Shown: positions 1 to 11,289 of the stretch, in pieces
How positions within the stretch are numbered: the stretch's first letter is position 1
How the letters are laid out: every line of letters begins with the position of its first letter
From: Favolaschia claudopus
Taxonomy: Eukaryota; Basidiomycota; Agaricomycetes; Agaricales; Mycenaceae
Assembly: GCA_037176885.1 (NCBI GenBank)
Contig: JAWWNJ010000007.1
Location: 2,294,001 to 2,358,000, forward strand
DNA: 64,000 nt
Direction: 5' to 3'
The notes under the pieces: generated by a model
Seen by the model: only the letters and a program-made list of their open reading frames with translations
The model's database searches: none
Told to the model about the DNA's origin: nothing
Program-made: the position numbers and the translations under genes

Positions 1-2374
1 ACGACGGTGTGGCAGCATCTGGAGTGTTGGTTAAATCGGCATAAAGCCGTTATCGTTTAACGGCTAGCGTGCGTCGGGTGCGAGTGCGCACCCATCCTAC
101 GCGAGCCACTAGCAATGCCGAACTCTCTCGCTTGACGGCACACAGTGCCACACACTCCCGCGACAACGACGACAGCGATCCAGGATCAGCATTGTGTAAC
201 CGCACACAAACGGCCGGCGCGGGTTCGCGCTTTGCCCTTTGTGCGCGGTTATCGACGCCTTGGCTCGCCCTCACTGCGAGGCACAATTCATCAAAGTATT
301 GAAATACTATTCAGGTCTAACGCAAGGCGATATTTTATATACTAGGCTGGACGGGCATTCTTTGCCTTTATCGCTTTCTCACCTTCTCGCGCAGCTCCCG
401 GAGTCATTCTGAATGGGTCAGTGGCTACAAAATCGTTCTAAATTACTTGGATTTCATTTTTCTTTCTTCCGCGCCGCGCGATCAAGTACAATCCAACATT
501 TAAACAGCTCGGTTCCGACTCTAAATTCAGTATCAATACCTTCCAGTCTACTTCTGGCCTCAATGTTTGTGTTAGCTTGACTCTACTTACTTCAATGGAA
601 CCCAAGACAATTCTTCTATCTGTGCATGTCGGGGCTCAAGACTGGGTTAGTGCTGTACTGCCATTCAGTTAAATTTTGAATGTTTTCATTGACGGGGTCC
701 ATCTATAATCCAAGACAATTATACTTATCTTTAGCTCAAAACAAATTAGGGTATATACTGCATGCCGGCGCACAATGTCGACCTGAATCCTCGCTGAATT
801 TGCGTTGAATCCGGCCTATTTTGGCCCCATGTTCATGATTGTTCTTGAAATCACTTGAGCTGAGACATCCAGACATTGAAAGTACATTGTCTATGTCTTC
901 CTCTGGCTTTTCTCTGTGTTATAAGGTGCCTGACAGTTCGAAGGAAGTGAATTGCGCCTGAACGCCTGAGAACGGACCGGCGAATGCCGAGTTAGACAGG
1001 TAGGATCAAACGGAAGCATCAGGATCAGTAGGATCATTTGGCTATGTCTAGCCGAGACATAGCCAACCACAGGCACGGTTAATGAGCCGTCATCGTTGCT
1101 GCTCCCGTCATTGATCGGCGGTCGGTGACCTTTTCTTTGCCATCCACTGCGACGCCAACGACAACGATGCAAGACAAGGGCGACGAAGGCAACACGTCCG
1201 AGCAAGATGTGTAAAGCAGGCCGCCACATCGTCGTCCCGAGCGCGACGCGGATAAACATATTAATAGCCTCCCTATCACCCGTCCGTAACACCACCGCAC
1301 GTCGTGACAGACAGGACTCTCCCCTTGGTCGGGGTCACTACCGCAAGTTACTGGTAGGGACCCAGCGTAAAAAGAGGAAACACTCGGGGGAAGTACACTA
1401 CCTTTTTTCCGAGAACTGAATCAGTGATCTGCTCAAAAGCAAGGTCGAGGCGTGCGCAAAGTCGCCTCATTGTTCGGAGAGATGTAGTACCACATTTGTC
1501 AACAAAGTCTCAAAAGAACGACGCGCGCAGTGACGACTTTGGCAGGGTTTTGGGTTTGCTGGGACTTGGATCAACGAAGATCGATACAAACCTGCACCGA
1601 CGAGAAGACTGGGGAGCACAGATTGATGGACTCATGGAGCAGAGCCCTCCACTTCTAGGCAAAGGCAAGAATCGGGCCACTCGCGGGCTTCAGCACGATA
1701 TATATATAACGGGTGCACTATCGACGTCGACATCGTTGGATTGGAATGACTTTGAGTATGTTGCCAATTTTGTCGTGTTGATTGAGGACAAGGACCCAAC
1801 AAGAACATGTTCTGCCTTGGCCTGGAACGAACCTACCATTCGACCTTCGTCTTCATGGTATCCGGGGCCCTATCCCTCGCCCACTGGCAGCGAGCTACCA
1901 GTCGTGCACAGTACAGTCACACCCCGTCCTCGCTTGCTGCCGTCGCTCGGTCGAAGCAAAATCAGGGCGAGAATGCTACAGGGGTTCGACTCGGGCTCCT
2001 TGCTCGCAGATAGCTGAAGAAGATATTCTTTTTTCAAATGCACGCTGCGGCTGCGACCGCCAAAATCGCCCCAAGGATTGAATCCGCGCCTACCGAATCA
2101 GCGCTGCAATTGTCCGATGAACTCATGCACACATTCTTTTGCTCATTTGACACTGCAGTCGAACATACGGGCATTCACTTTTTTCTTCCTGTTGCTGTCA
2201 GCAAGACAGTTTTGCTTTCCCTACCGTCATAGACTCGTGCACGGATGCACACACTATGCACTTCTGACATTGGCCTCGCACGCGAAACTTGTAACTTGCG
2301 CACCGAATTCTGGTATGACTGGTTGCTTCAATTCAGTGCCATCACACTCCATACATGATTTCCGATAATGGTTG
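1..2374. other. No recognisable gene
   Basis: Several open frames exist, the longest about 197 codons at 1424-2017 (+). None shows a domain, signal peptide or splice pattern that I recognise. The last few hundred bases should hold the promoter and first exon of the urea transporter that follows, but I could not find its N-terminal exon here. Confidence 0.5.
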
Positions 2375-5204
2375 CCATTTTCCCCGCGCTCTTCGGAGGA
2401 ATTTAGTAGTGCGTCTCGCAGCGTGAAGCCTGGACTAATCGCCGCTGGGATTGTTAGCGCTTGGACGTGGGCGGCGACTTTGGTATGGACGTCTCTTCAT
2501 AAACGTAGCAAGGCTGACAAGTGGCGCGCCGCAGCTTCAAAGCAGCGCAGTAGCGTATAAGTTCGGTACGGTCTTATGCGCTGCTTTTCGATTCATACTG
2601 ATAAGGATCTGTAGGAATAAGTGGCCCATGGTGGTATGGGTGTACGCCGGCTATTCTTCTTCTCGTCTTCGCGACCTGATGGTAGATTTGCCCAGCCGGA
2701 GCGACTATACAAGTCCTGCTGTTTGCTATGGTCAGCTAGCGCATGATTTGGAATTTCGCCCCAATTGAGCACAAGACAGATTGCTGCTAAATTAAAATTG
2801 AACGCTCCTCATGCCCACACTTGGCTCGAGGTTGTCGGTGCTCGCTGGGGCAAGGCAGCTCATCTGGTGTTCATGTTCTTTGGGTGCGTCCACCGCTGGC
2901 AGGATCGTTCGTAGTTCTCATTTTCGGGTCCCGGTTGGCAGACTTGCCACCAACATCATTGTTAGCTCGATGCTTGTCCTCGGCGGTAGCGCGACGGTGA
3001 CAGACCTCACTGGGATGAATACCATCGCTGTAAGCCCACCTTACGGCTTGCTGGACTGATTATTGATATTTGGCTTGCAGGCATGCTTCCTAATTCCTCT
3101 CGGTGTTTCGATCTATGTCGTTGTGGGCGGAATGCGTTCGACGCTACTGTGCGACTAGTGGGTACGATCGTCTGATCGTTTAACCGCCACTCACGTTGGT
3201 TCCTAGCACGCACACGACTGTTCTCTTTGCTATCATCCTCGTTCGTTTGTCGACATGTCTACTCCCTCGAGCCCTCAGCGCTTACGTCGTATTATACATG
3301 CTAGGTTTTCGTCTTCACTGTTTACGCAACAAGCCCAAAGATTGGCAGTCCTGCGAGAATGCACGAATTGCTCACAGCGGCCGCCGCGTCAGCTCCCGTC
3401 CCAGGGAACGCGCATGGCTCATACATCACCATGCGTTCCAAGAACGGGCTCATTTTCGGCGTCATCAACATCATTGGCAACTTTGGTGCGACTTTGTTTC
3501 GCTCCTGCACGGCCCTTACATATGCTGTGCGCAGCGACGGTCTTCCAAGACCAGGCATATTTCCAGCGGGCCATTGCAAGTCGACCATCCAGCACAGTCA
3601 AAGCGTACCTCTTGGGCGGCTTGGCATGGTGGGTATGTTCTACGTTTCCTTTCTGCCCGGTGCTCATGTGTCCCTAGGTTCGCAATCCCATTCACGTTTG
3701 CAACGACCCTCGGTTTGGCGGCTGTGGCCCTGCGCGGTGATCCAGAGATGCGCGTTCTGTCGCCTGCCGATGTTTCTGCTGGTCTTCCTGCCGCCGCCGC
3801 TGCTAGCGCGCTTCTAGGCAAATCCGGCGCTGCGGCTCTGCTCGTGCTTCTCTTCCTCGCTGTGACGTCCGCCACCTCGGCAGAGCTCATCGCAGTCTCG
3901 TCGTTGCTTACCTACGATGTTTACAAGGTGCGCGCATAGTCATAAGAACCTGCTTGAGGCTAACAAATCCCCTAGAGATACATCAATCCCGAAGCGACTG
4001 AGACGCAGATCCTCAGAGTCAGTCATCTTATGGTAAGTATCCGGCGAAGCAGATATCGAATACGTGGTGATAATGGTATAGGTGGCATTCTACGCATTGG
4101 TGATTGGCCTTGCGGGTCTCATCTTCTTCTATATCGGCGTATCGATGGGATGGCTTTATGTGCGTTCCTTGAAAGCTACTCTCTGGGCCGACTCGGTATG
4201 ATCCTGCGGCCAGACGTTCATGGGTGTAATCCTTGGGTCGGGCGTTGCTCCGATTGCCTTGTGTATCACCTGGAGAAAAGCTAACAGGATGGGCTGCATC
4301 GTCGGGTCGGTAGCAGGCTTCGCGGCGGGTATCATTGCGTGGCTCGTCACCACAAGTACGCTGAATGGCGGTGTGATCAATGTCGTAGTGCGTAATATGC
4401 CTCCTCTGCCTCTTCTTGTAACTCATTGACGTGGTAGACCAGTGGGGGTGAGTCCTATTCGGTCGTTGTCACATTCCTTGACTTGTCTGGTTAGGTGACT
4501 TTGAAATGCTTGCGGGGAACCTCGCATCCATAGGCGTTGGAGCCATTATCGCAACGGCTTCGTCATACGTGGTCCGTACCATTGAAATACTTCACAGTCC
4601 GACTCCGTAACCTTGCTATCAGTGGCCTGAGGATTATGACTTCGAGTCAACGCGCGCGATCAATAGACCCAAGGCCTCTGACAGTATCGCCGAGGAATTC
4701 GAGCCAAAGGAAGACAAACCGAGCATAGAGAAGAACAAGGAGAAAGCGCCATCCGTCGCTGACTCCTATCATGTCACCGAGGCGGAAGAGGAGCTTGACC
4801 CGAACGCACTCAACAAAGCCTTCCGCTTCGCAGCATGGTCCTCTCTTGGACTGGTCAGTCTCATATCCTCTGTCCACTCCCTGCACGATCTGGAGATACC
4901 TTTACATAGCTGTTAGTGTTGATCATCCTGGTCCCTCTACCGCTCTTCTTTGCGTCTACAATCTACGGCCAAAGCGGGCTCACGGCCTGGGTAGTCATTG
5001 GGATCTTGTGGACATTCTTATCGGCCTTCAGTGTCGTGCTGTATCCGCTATGGGAAAGCCGCGCAGCTATCTTGCTGATTGCAAGGGGTATACTGAAGGT
5101 AGGCGTTCTCTGGTACGCCACGACCGCCCCCTCAAACTCAGTCTCAGGATGTGTTTTCGCGCGGAAGCGGAAGATTCGTCAAGCCGTTTACTGGGTCAGC
5201 GTGA
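2375..5204 (+). CDS. DUR3: DUR3-type urea/sodium:solute symporter, 5' end unresolved
   Basis: This is a plasma-membrane urea (and polyamine) importer of the solute:sodium symporter family. Reading across about 15 short GT-AG introns gives a nearly continuous DUR3 protein. Landmarks in order are SSEEFSSASRSVKPGLIA, WTWAATLLQSSAVAYKFG, GGSATVTDLTGMNT, FLIPLGVSIYVVVGGMRST, SPADVSAGLPAAAAASALLG, LAVTSATSAELIAVSSLL and WRKANRMGCIVGS. The charged loop EDYDFESTRAIN follows, then a last exon ending in KPFTGSA and the stop. Phase is kept at every proposed splice site, including codons split by introns (for example GAC TA/C ACG). What is missing is the N-terminus: the first transmembrane segment expected before SSEEF, roughly 50 residues, was not found, and an in-frame TAA lies just upstream. 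It is either a diverged first exon or a 5'-truncated gene. It converges on the M28 peptidase, whose stop lies 64 bp away. Confidence 0.88.
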
Positions 5205-5267
5205 AGGGACTGCATGTATATGATCAAGCCGAAAATAATAAATTCCTATGCACGGGAGTTCGGTGTG

Positions 5268-7216
5268 CTAATGAGCATGCCTTCCAAGATCGGACATCGG
5301 ATGTGATGCACCCTTGAACTGAACTTTGGCCCCACTGGATGCTTGGGCTTGTTCAGCTTCGATAGTGGAGATGTCGTTGGCGAGAGTAGCCAGCGCACGA
5401 GCCACGGCGCGAGCATTGATTATCAACGCCTCGTGCGAGAGATTATTGATATCATCGCAGAGACTATGGCTATAGAAATACCGTCAAGGGCATACCCGAG
5501 CAAAAGCATAGTACTTACTAGCAACTATCGTAGTTCTGGCCAACTACGCCGCCGAAGAGTTCCGCTTCCAGTTCTGTTTTAGGGCCCCCGGCACCGGTTT
5601 CCAGGGCCCCCATTGGTATGCCATTCGCTGTGGTAGAATGAATGATAACTGCACTTGGGACCGGCGGGAGTTGGCTTACCCATGAAGGAGGCATGATCTG
5701 AATTCATCGCGATGTCAAATCCGGTGAAATTCGAGCCCATTGACAGGAATACATCCTGCAGAATCTTCTCGATTGCGTTCGAGCCGACCGGTGGGGCCGG
5801 GATCCATGGTGGTCGCCCACCGCCGGAATTGTCGTTGTCCTGAACTGCAAGAATATAGTTCGGGGAGGCTGACATGTCGATATTAATGTAACCGACTATC
5901 CGGTCGCGTTCCGATTGCGTGAGCTGGTCGACGTAGTAGGCCGAGCCGAGCAGCCCCAGCTCTTCGCTCTGGCAATCGGAAACGGCTTGAGCCTTTCTCG
6001 AAATCGAAAAATGGACACGTACGCTCCACCATCCAAAGCGCAAAGCATACTTGGCTGCCTCGAATTGAGCGAGTTGCTGAACGAGTTCAGCAAGGGTTGC
6101 GCTTCCAGACTGAAATCCTGCTTCAGACATACAGTCCTTACTCGGAACGAAGGAAACCCTACACCGTTATCGTTAATCCCAGGTCCCTGCGCAACGGAGT
6201 CAAGATGAGCGCCAATCATGATCACCTGCACATTAAACGGACTCAGAATATTATGTGTCGGGGACGTAAACTCAAACGAGAACCTTGTCTTGATCGCCCC
6301 ATTTTGTTTGGGCAATGATATTATCGCTGGAGACGTTTCGGATGTCTACTTGCACATTCACAGTCGCGGTGAGAGACTGAGACGCAATTTTCGTGAGCAG
6401 GATTTGGCCAACATCGTAGCGAGCGAGGAGGACAACTGGAACGGCAATGTTCTGCGAAGCTGTGGCGAACACTCCTGCACCAGGAACCGCAGGAATCGCT
6501 TCACAAAGAGTTTCATCAGCATGCAGAAGCTCATGCAGAGAGATTGACGACCAACTTACGGGTCTCGTCGTAGATGATGACCGCAGGCACGGAAGAGATT
6601 AATGCGTTGAAGGTCTTCTCAGCAGTGGCGCATTCACCAGACTTGAGCAAGACAGTTTTATTCGCAACGTTCGCGAATTCGTCTTGAGAGCATCCGTAGC
6701 CAGGAATAGAGACCAGATCCGTGGTCAGCCCCTCCGGCGCAGTGGATGAGGTGAAAAAATCGACAGTGACATTCGGGGCTTGAAATGTTATACCCTCAAC
6801 TGAGAGTGTGCCGCGACTATGGAATTTCGCACTGATCAGAAAGTAGTAAGCTCCGGAGCGAAGAGGCTTACCGTATGAATCCCACAGGACTCTCCACGCC
6901 TTGACGCTGAACATCAAGTCCAGCGTTTGCCGCGATACCATAGACATAGTCGGCACTCGCATTATATCCCGGCGAACCATGTGTACGAGTATTCGCGCTG
7001 GTATCCGCATACTTTTGGAACGCTCTGGTATATGATACGGACACTGTTTGACGAAAACAGAGGGAATACGAACTTTAAATGGCCCAAAATGGCGTCAACA
7101 GACATACTGTCGGCATATGCCTCCGGAGTCAATTCAAGAAGGCGTCCATCGCACACAACCAAAGCCGGTAGAGCGGAGACAATGGCGAATAGCGCCAGAA
7201 ACCGATACATACACAT
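5268..7216 (-). CDS. Secreted M28 zinc aminopeptidase (leucine aminopeptidase/aminopeptidase Y type)
   Basis: This is an extracellular metallo-aminopeptidase releasing N-terminal residues from peptides. The start MCMYRFLALFAIVSALPALVVC is a clear signal peptide; a second in-frame ATG follows at codon 3. An N-terminal part with the TRTHGSPGYNASADYVYG motif comes next. A protease-associated (PA) insert follows (IPGYGCSQDEF, KTVLLKSGECATAEK), then the M28 core. The zinc ligands visible are H and D in GAHLDSV, D in GPGINDNGVG, E-E in SSEELGLLGSAYYVDQL, D in YINIDMSASPNY and H in the C-terminal part. Splicing recovers the GIPMGALETGAGGPKTELEA stretch and the disulfide segment CYHSLCDDINNLSHEAL. 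The frame is open through about nine short introns, so the gene appears intact. Product is near 500 residues, normal for the family. It is encoded opposite DUR3 with a 64-bp shared 3' space. Confidence 0.9.
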
Positions 7217-7938
7217 TCAAAGTTTGGAATTCTGGACGGCTTGGATACGCTTCATTTTATAGTGGCATTGCGGACCGCCCCGAAATAATTCAAAGGTGTC
7301 TATAAGCCGTGGTGCGTATATCTGGACTGCGGATGTTGACATCGAAAGACTTGGCGCTGTTGGTCTGAGACTCTGAGAACTCAGCGACCATGAGTCGATG
7401 ATCCCACTCAGCAGTGAAGAAAGCGATATTCGGCTCAAGCACTGAGAGAAAGTGTATGCATCGACAGAGGCCAACCGTCCCAGCTGTGTGCCGTGTTTGA
7501 ACTTGAAGCTTGAAGCCGCATGAGCTATAGATGCCAGATGCACTGCGGATGCAGGTAGAAACGGATAGAAACGGGTCCATCATGGAGCAACAGTCCCAGT
7601 TTCACACGGTTAAATCCAAGTAAATCGCGCGCGAGCTGTTTTGTGCGGGACCGCCCGACCCAAGCCCGACCAGCATATGCTTCGCTTGATTTCTCGAGCT
7701 TGCGAACGTCAGAAGTTTGCATGAAAGCTTGAACGGAACAAGATATTCGACCACTCGAGCTCAATGGCAACGATACTTTGTATTACCAGAGGTCACTGGC
7801 AAGAGTCAAGGAATCAGGGAACAAGCCACACATCGGTGACACACTTGTGTTGATCTACTCGTCTGTTATGGTATAATGGAAAGCGGCGGACGCCGAGTGT
7901 AAAAACACATTGATATTGAATTTCTAATCCTCACGGAC
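7217..7938. other. Intergenic, no gene recognised
   Basis: This lies between the start of the M28 peptidase and the proposed end of the next minus-strand gene. It probably contains the peptidase promoter. No protein family could be recognised in any frame. Confidence 0.5.
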
Positions 7939-10080
7939 TCAGAGATGAAACCACTGGCACCCATTGTTCAGAGTCCGTCTCATCGTGTTGTATGGCTGGC
8001 GTATTGTCGTGTTTTGGGATTCAGATGTCAACAACTCGGACTGAATTTCTTGAAATCCAAGAACTGCATTCAGTAGGCCCTTGCTATGTGTGACTCCTCT
8101 GGGTCGACGTATTCTGTAATACCCTTCTCTACGCCTGACTTTGAATCTCCAGAAGAGACGGCCATGGTAGAACCCGAATTGTCGCTCTGCATGCCATGAT
8201 GAGCTCTGCACCTGGGTATTCAAAAGCAGTTGCAATAAACAGACCTTCATGTCTATCAGCGCCGGTTGGAAGTTCGATCTGTTCCCCTCGGGATCGTAAC
8301 TTGCACCACTTCTCCATTGCATCATGCTTGGAAGGCGAGAAAGATGTATGGATTTGGGTTCGTCCAGCTTCTCCCGAAGGCCCTGGCGTGCGTTCAGGAT
8401 GGCGAGGTATGAATTGAGGTATACTGTAGCAGTTGGAACCAAAACATGTCGAATAAATATCAACCTACATTTGCTCAAGAGCAGATAGAAAGCTGTGCCG
8501 TGTGTGAGAGGGAGGTGAGATGATCCAACCACGACTCACCCAAGAAAATGAAGTTTTTTTTCATCAAGATAAATGTCACCAGTCCAGCCGTAGCGTCGAG
8601 TCTATCATAACGATTTGAGTGGGTGCTGAGAACTTTGAACCGTCGCTTACGCTACAAGCATACCCGTGTTGACAGTATACATCATGAGCACTCTGATGAG
8701 GGAGTCCGTTCTGAAGTGTTTCGTCGGTCATTAGCGACTGATGGACTAAATTGAGAAGACCAAAAAACAGACCTCTGGAATCCTGTTCTGGACCGAGCCA
8801 GAAGGTAGCACAACGCGAGTGCAACACTTAGATCGGCTGAAGTCCCTGCAGCGAAGTCGAGATACATAAAGCTCTGTTACAGTAAACGTTCTGACCCCAG
8901 AGCTGATAGCAAATAACACGACAAACTACTCACCAATATCATGCCATTGGTAATATCCAGGAAGGATTTGAGTTTGAAGCTATCGAACACACGAAAAATA
9001 AGTCAACGCCGGCTTATAAGGTCTAGGAGGTAAGTCGCACGCTTTGGCTGTTATGACTGCAAAGAACGGTCGATTGAGGGTTCGGAACGAACGGATTTCG
9101 TCACTTACGAATTCCGCAACCTTCGAAAGGAGGTAAATTAGCATCTCGCAATAACGATTCAGAGACAAGATGCACCAAGATCCAGCACTGATAATGCGGC
9201 CTGAACGATGCATTAGAACAGGTTTCGTCAACAGAACAAAAAACATACGATCCACAGTGTTCCAGGAATATTTCCGTGGCTGACTGTATACAGCGCATCC
9301 TCTGAATTTGACGCAAGCTACAGAATTAGCACTTACGTTGATAAATGCGCCGTGTAAATGCGCTGCGAACTTCTATCAGCGGCGTATCAGATTCCGAAAA
9401 ATGTTCAGAACCTTCGCACAATGAAGTTCGACAGAGACTGGATAGAAGATTTCATGTCAGACTGCGATAGCATTCAAGCGGTCTCTTGTCCCACCGTTGC
9501 GGCGACGTGAAGCTGGATTGGAAGGTCATCGATACGGCGTATTAACAGATGGAATGTTTCACTCACAATAACACTCCTTCGAAAGAGTATGAATGGCTGC
9601 CAATGAACTGTCATGATCTTGGGAACAAGTTTCTTACCAGAGAGGAACGGCGAGAGCTTGGGGAGCAAGGTAATTGGAGACGAGGTAGAAATAAAGAATG
9701 TGGCCGTTCAAAAAAGTGTCGAATGTGTCCAAAACACTGAACAGAAAGGCTCCGTCAGCCAGAATCGGGCTAGCGCCTTGTGGACCCACAAAAGAAATGC
9801 GACCTAGAGTACCGCGGCCTCAGAAATCTATCATGAAACGCAAGAAGGCGGCGCACCAATGCTTTGTGAGCAGTACGGTCTGTCGTCCCATTCATAAAGA
9901 ATGCGAAGGTTTGAAGCACGGTTATTCCGTACAGACTGGGCGACAATACACGTGTCGTTAGTGGACGCAAAGCGTTCGAAATCACACGCACGCCGTGGCT
10001 ACCAAGCCTCCAATGAGCAGAGCACCCAGGGTATTATCGAACTTGGGGAGGGGCACGCCGGGGGGGAGCGGACTATCCAT
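7939..10080 (-). CDS. DUF6534-type integral membrane protein
   Basis: This is a basidiomycete multi-pass membrane protein of unknown role. The start is an ATG at 10080 followed by MDSPLPPGVPLPKFDNT and a first membrane segment LGALLIGGLVATALYGITVLQ. Next comes QTFAFFMNGTTDRTAHKALV, then FSVLDTFDTFLNGHILYFYL, the RRIY motif after a helix, and the DUF6534 signature SADLSVALALCYLLARSRTG. Splicing joins this to FQRTDSLIRVLMMYTVNTG, then to GLVTFILMKKNFIFLG and VYLNSYLAILNARQGLRE. The order of helices and the NARQ(G)LR(E) end are the family pattern. The helix between about 9190 and 9350 is poorly resolved, so a small lesion there cannot be excluded. Both the exact intron ends and the C-terminal stop are uncertain. 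It is followed at a distance by a P450 on the same strand. Confidence 0.75.
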
Positions 10081-11289
10081 GGTCGTCTGAGAGCAGAGGG
10101 GCACTTGTCGACTCTAGTGGCAGCAAGCTACATAAAGATCTTAGTATAGACACGGATGACCCACAGTATGTTGAGAGCCCGAACCTTTGTAAAGGAGCCG
10201 GATTCCCGCGTCCTGCCAGGTGCCATGTGGGTATTGGAGCACAATGCCAGTTTTTCCGCTGGAAAGTGGACAGAAATTGGCCAGAAGACAGATCGATATG
10301 TTGAACGAAAGCACGGCGTTAACATGGGCGCAACAAAAAAAGCGTCCCCTGACTTTAAACGCCGTAGTCGAGGCACGGCGTAGAAGCAAGGTCGCAAACG
10401 TCTACTGTGTTGTGAATCTTTGTGTATTGCCGTGTGCGGTACTCTCGCGGTGAGCGAGCAAGTTTACCCAGGTAACTGAGAGTCGTTCTTCCAATTGGCG
10501 CGAATAAGAAACATATTTTGTAGGAAAGGCAACGACAGAGAGCGCCTCCGTCCCTCAGGCCGCCGGAGGCTCACACGGAAAGTCTTCGTAAGAAACGCGA
10601 CGGCGACGGCGAAGACCCAGCCTAGAATACTCAGGGCACTCAATTGGTGGAAAACGCTGGGAGAACACTAGGCCGAGCGGCATGAGGAGAAGGGTGTGAG
10701 TGAGCCTCGGAAATTTCCGTTTGTCGCCACAAAAGCGCTCCAGAAACCGTAGAAACACAAGTTGTCCGTTGAGAAATCCGACAGTCGGTTATCGTCTGCA
10801 TTCCTTCTGACCGAAACTCGATGGTGAAGGCGAAAGAAGAGAATGCGACGCGATCATGTGACAGGAGATCCAAACATCCCCACATAACGCGCCGGATCCA
10901 GCATAGAATTCTCTCCCCGCAACGTCACGAACGAAGCCCAAAGTTGACCAAGCCTTGAACATAGAAAGCATCAAACAATCCCGCGTTTCAGAAATCCAAA
11001 TGCAATGCGATTGAAAGCTAAATTCCACAAAAAATGCGCTAATCCAACTGAGTACCTCAAACTAAATGAAGAGGGTATGCGAGTGAGTGCGAGTGTATAG
11101 TGTGTGCGTATGCGAGAGAGAGAAAAAGAAAATCCGGTGTAAACGAGTGGACGTCCGTAACCTGTCGACAGGTGCTTGACTTGGCTTGACTATGTGCATG
11201 CTAGAAATACAATCGCTCTTAAATATGCGATAAAAAGGTCCCCACGATTTAATGTGGGGGTAGATGCGCATATGCAAGGTAAGTTCCAA
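10081..11289. other. Intergenic, no gene recognised
   Basis: This is upstream of the DUF6534-like gene and downstream of the P450. Short open frames (for example 10555-10758, minus) look basic and low in complexity and match nothing I know. Around 11075-11130 there is a purine/GT-rich simple tract. Confidence 0.45.

Noticed and set aside
1960..2010. Possible tRNA B-box (GGTTCGACTC)
   Set aside because: No A-box at the right spacing and no pairing acceptor stem around it.
1424..2017. 197-codon plus-strand open frame as a gene
   Set aside because: No recognised motif, no signal peptide or domain pattern, and overlapping alternative frames of similar quality.
2375..5204. DUR3 as a multiply frameshifted pseudogene
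   Set aside because: Raw frames change many times, but every change coincides with a short GT-AG intron that keeps phase, so only the 5' end is in doubt.
11070..11140. GT/GA-rich tract as a regulatory or telomere-like repeat
   Set aside because: Short, irregular simple sequence without a defined unit.
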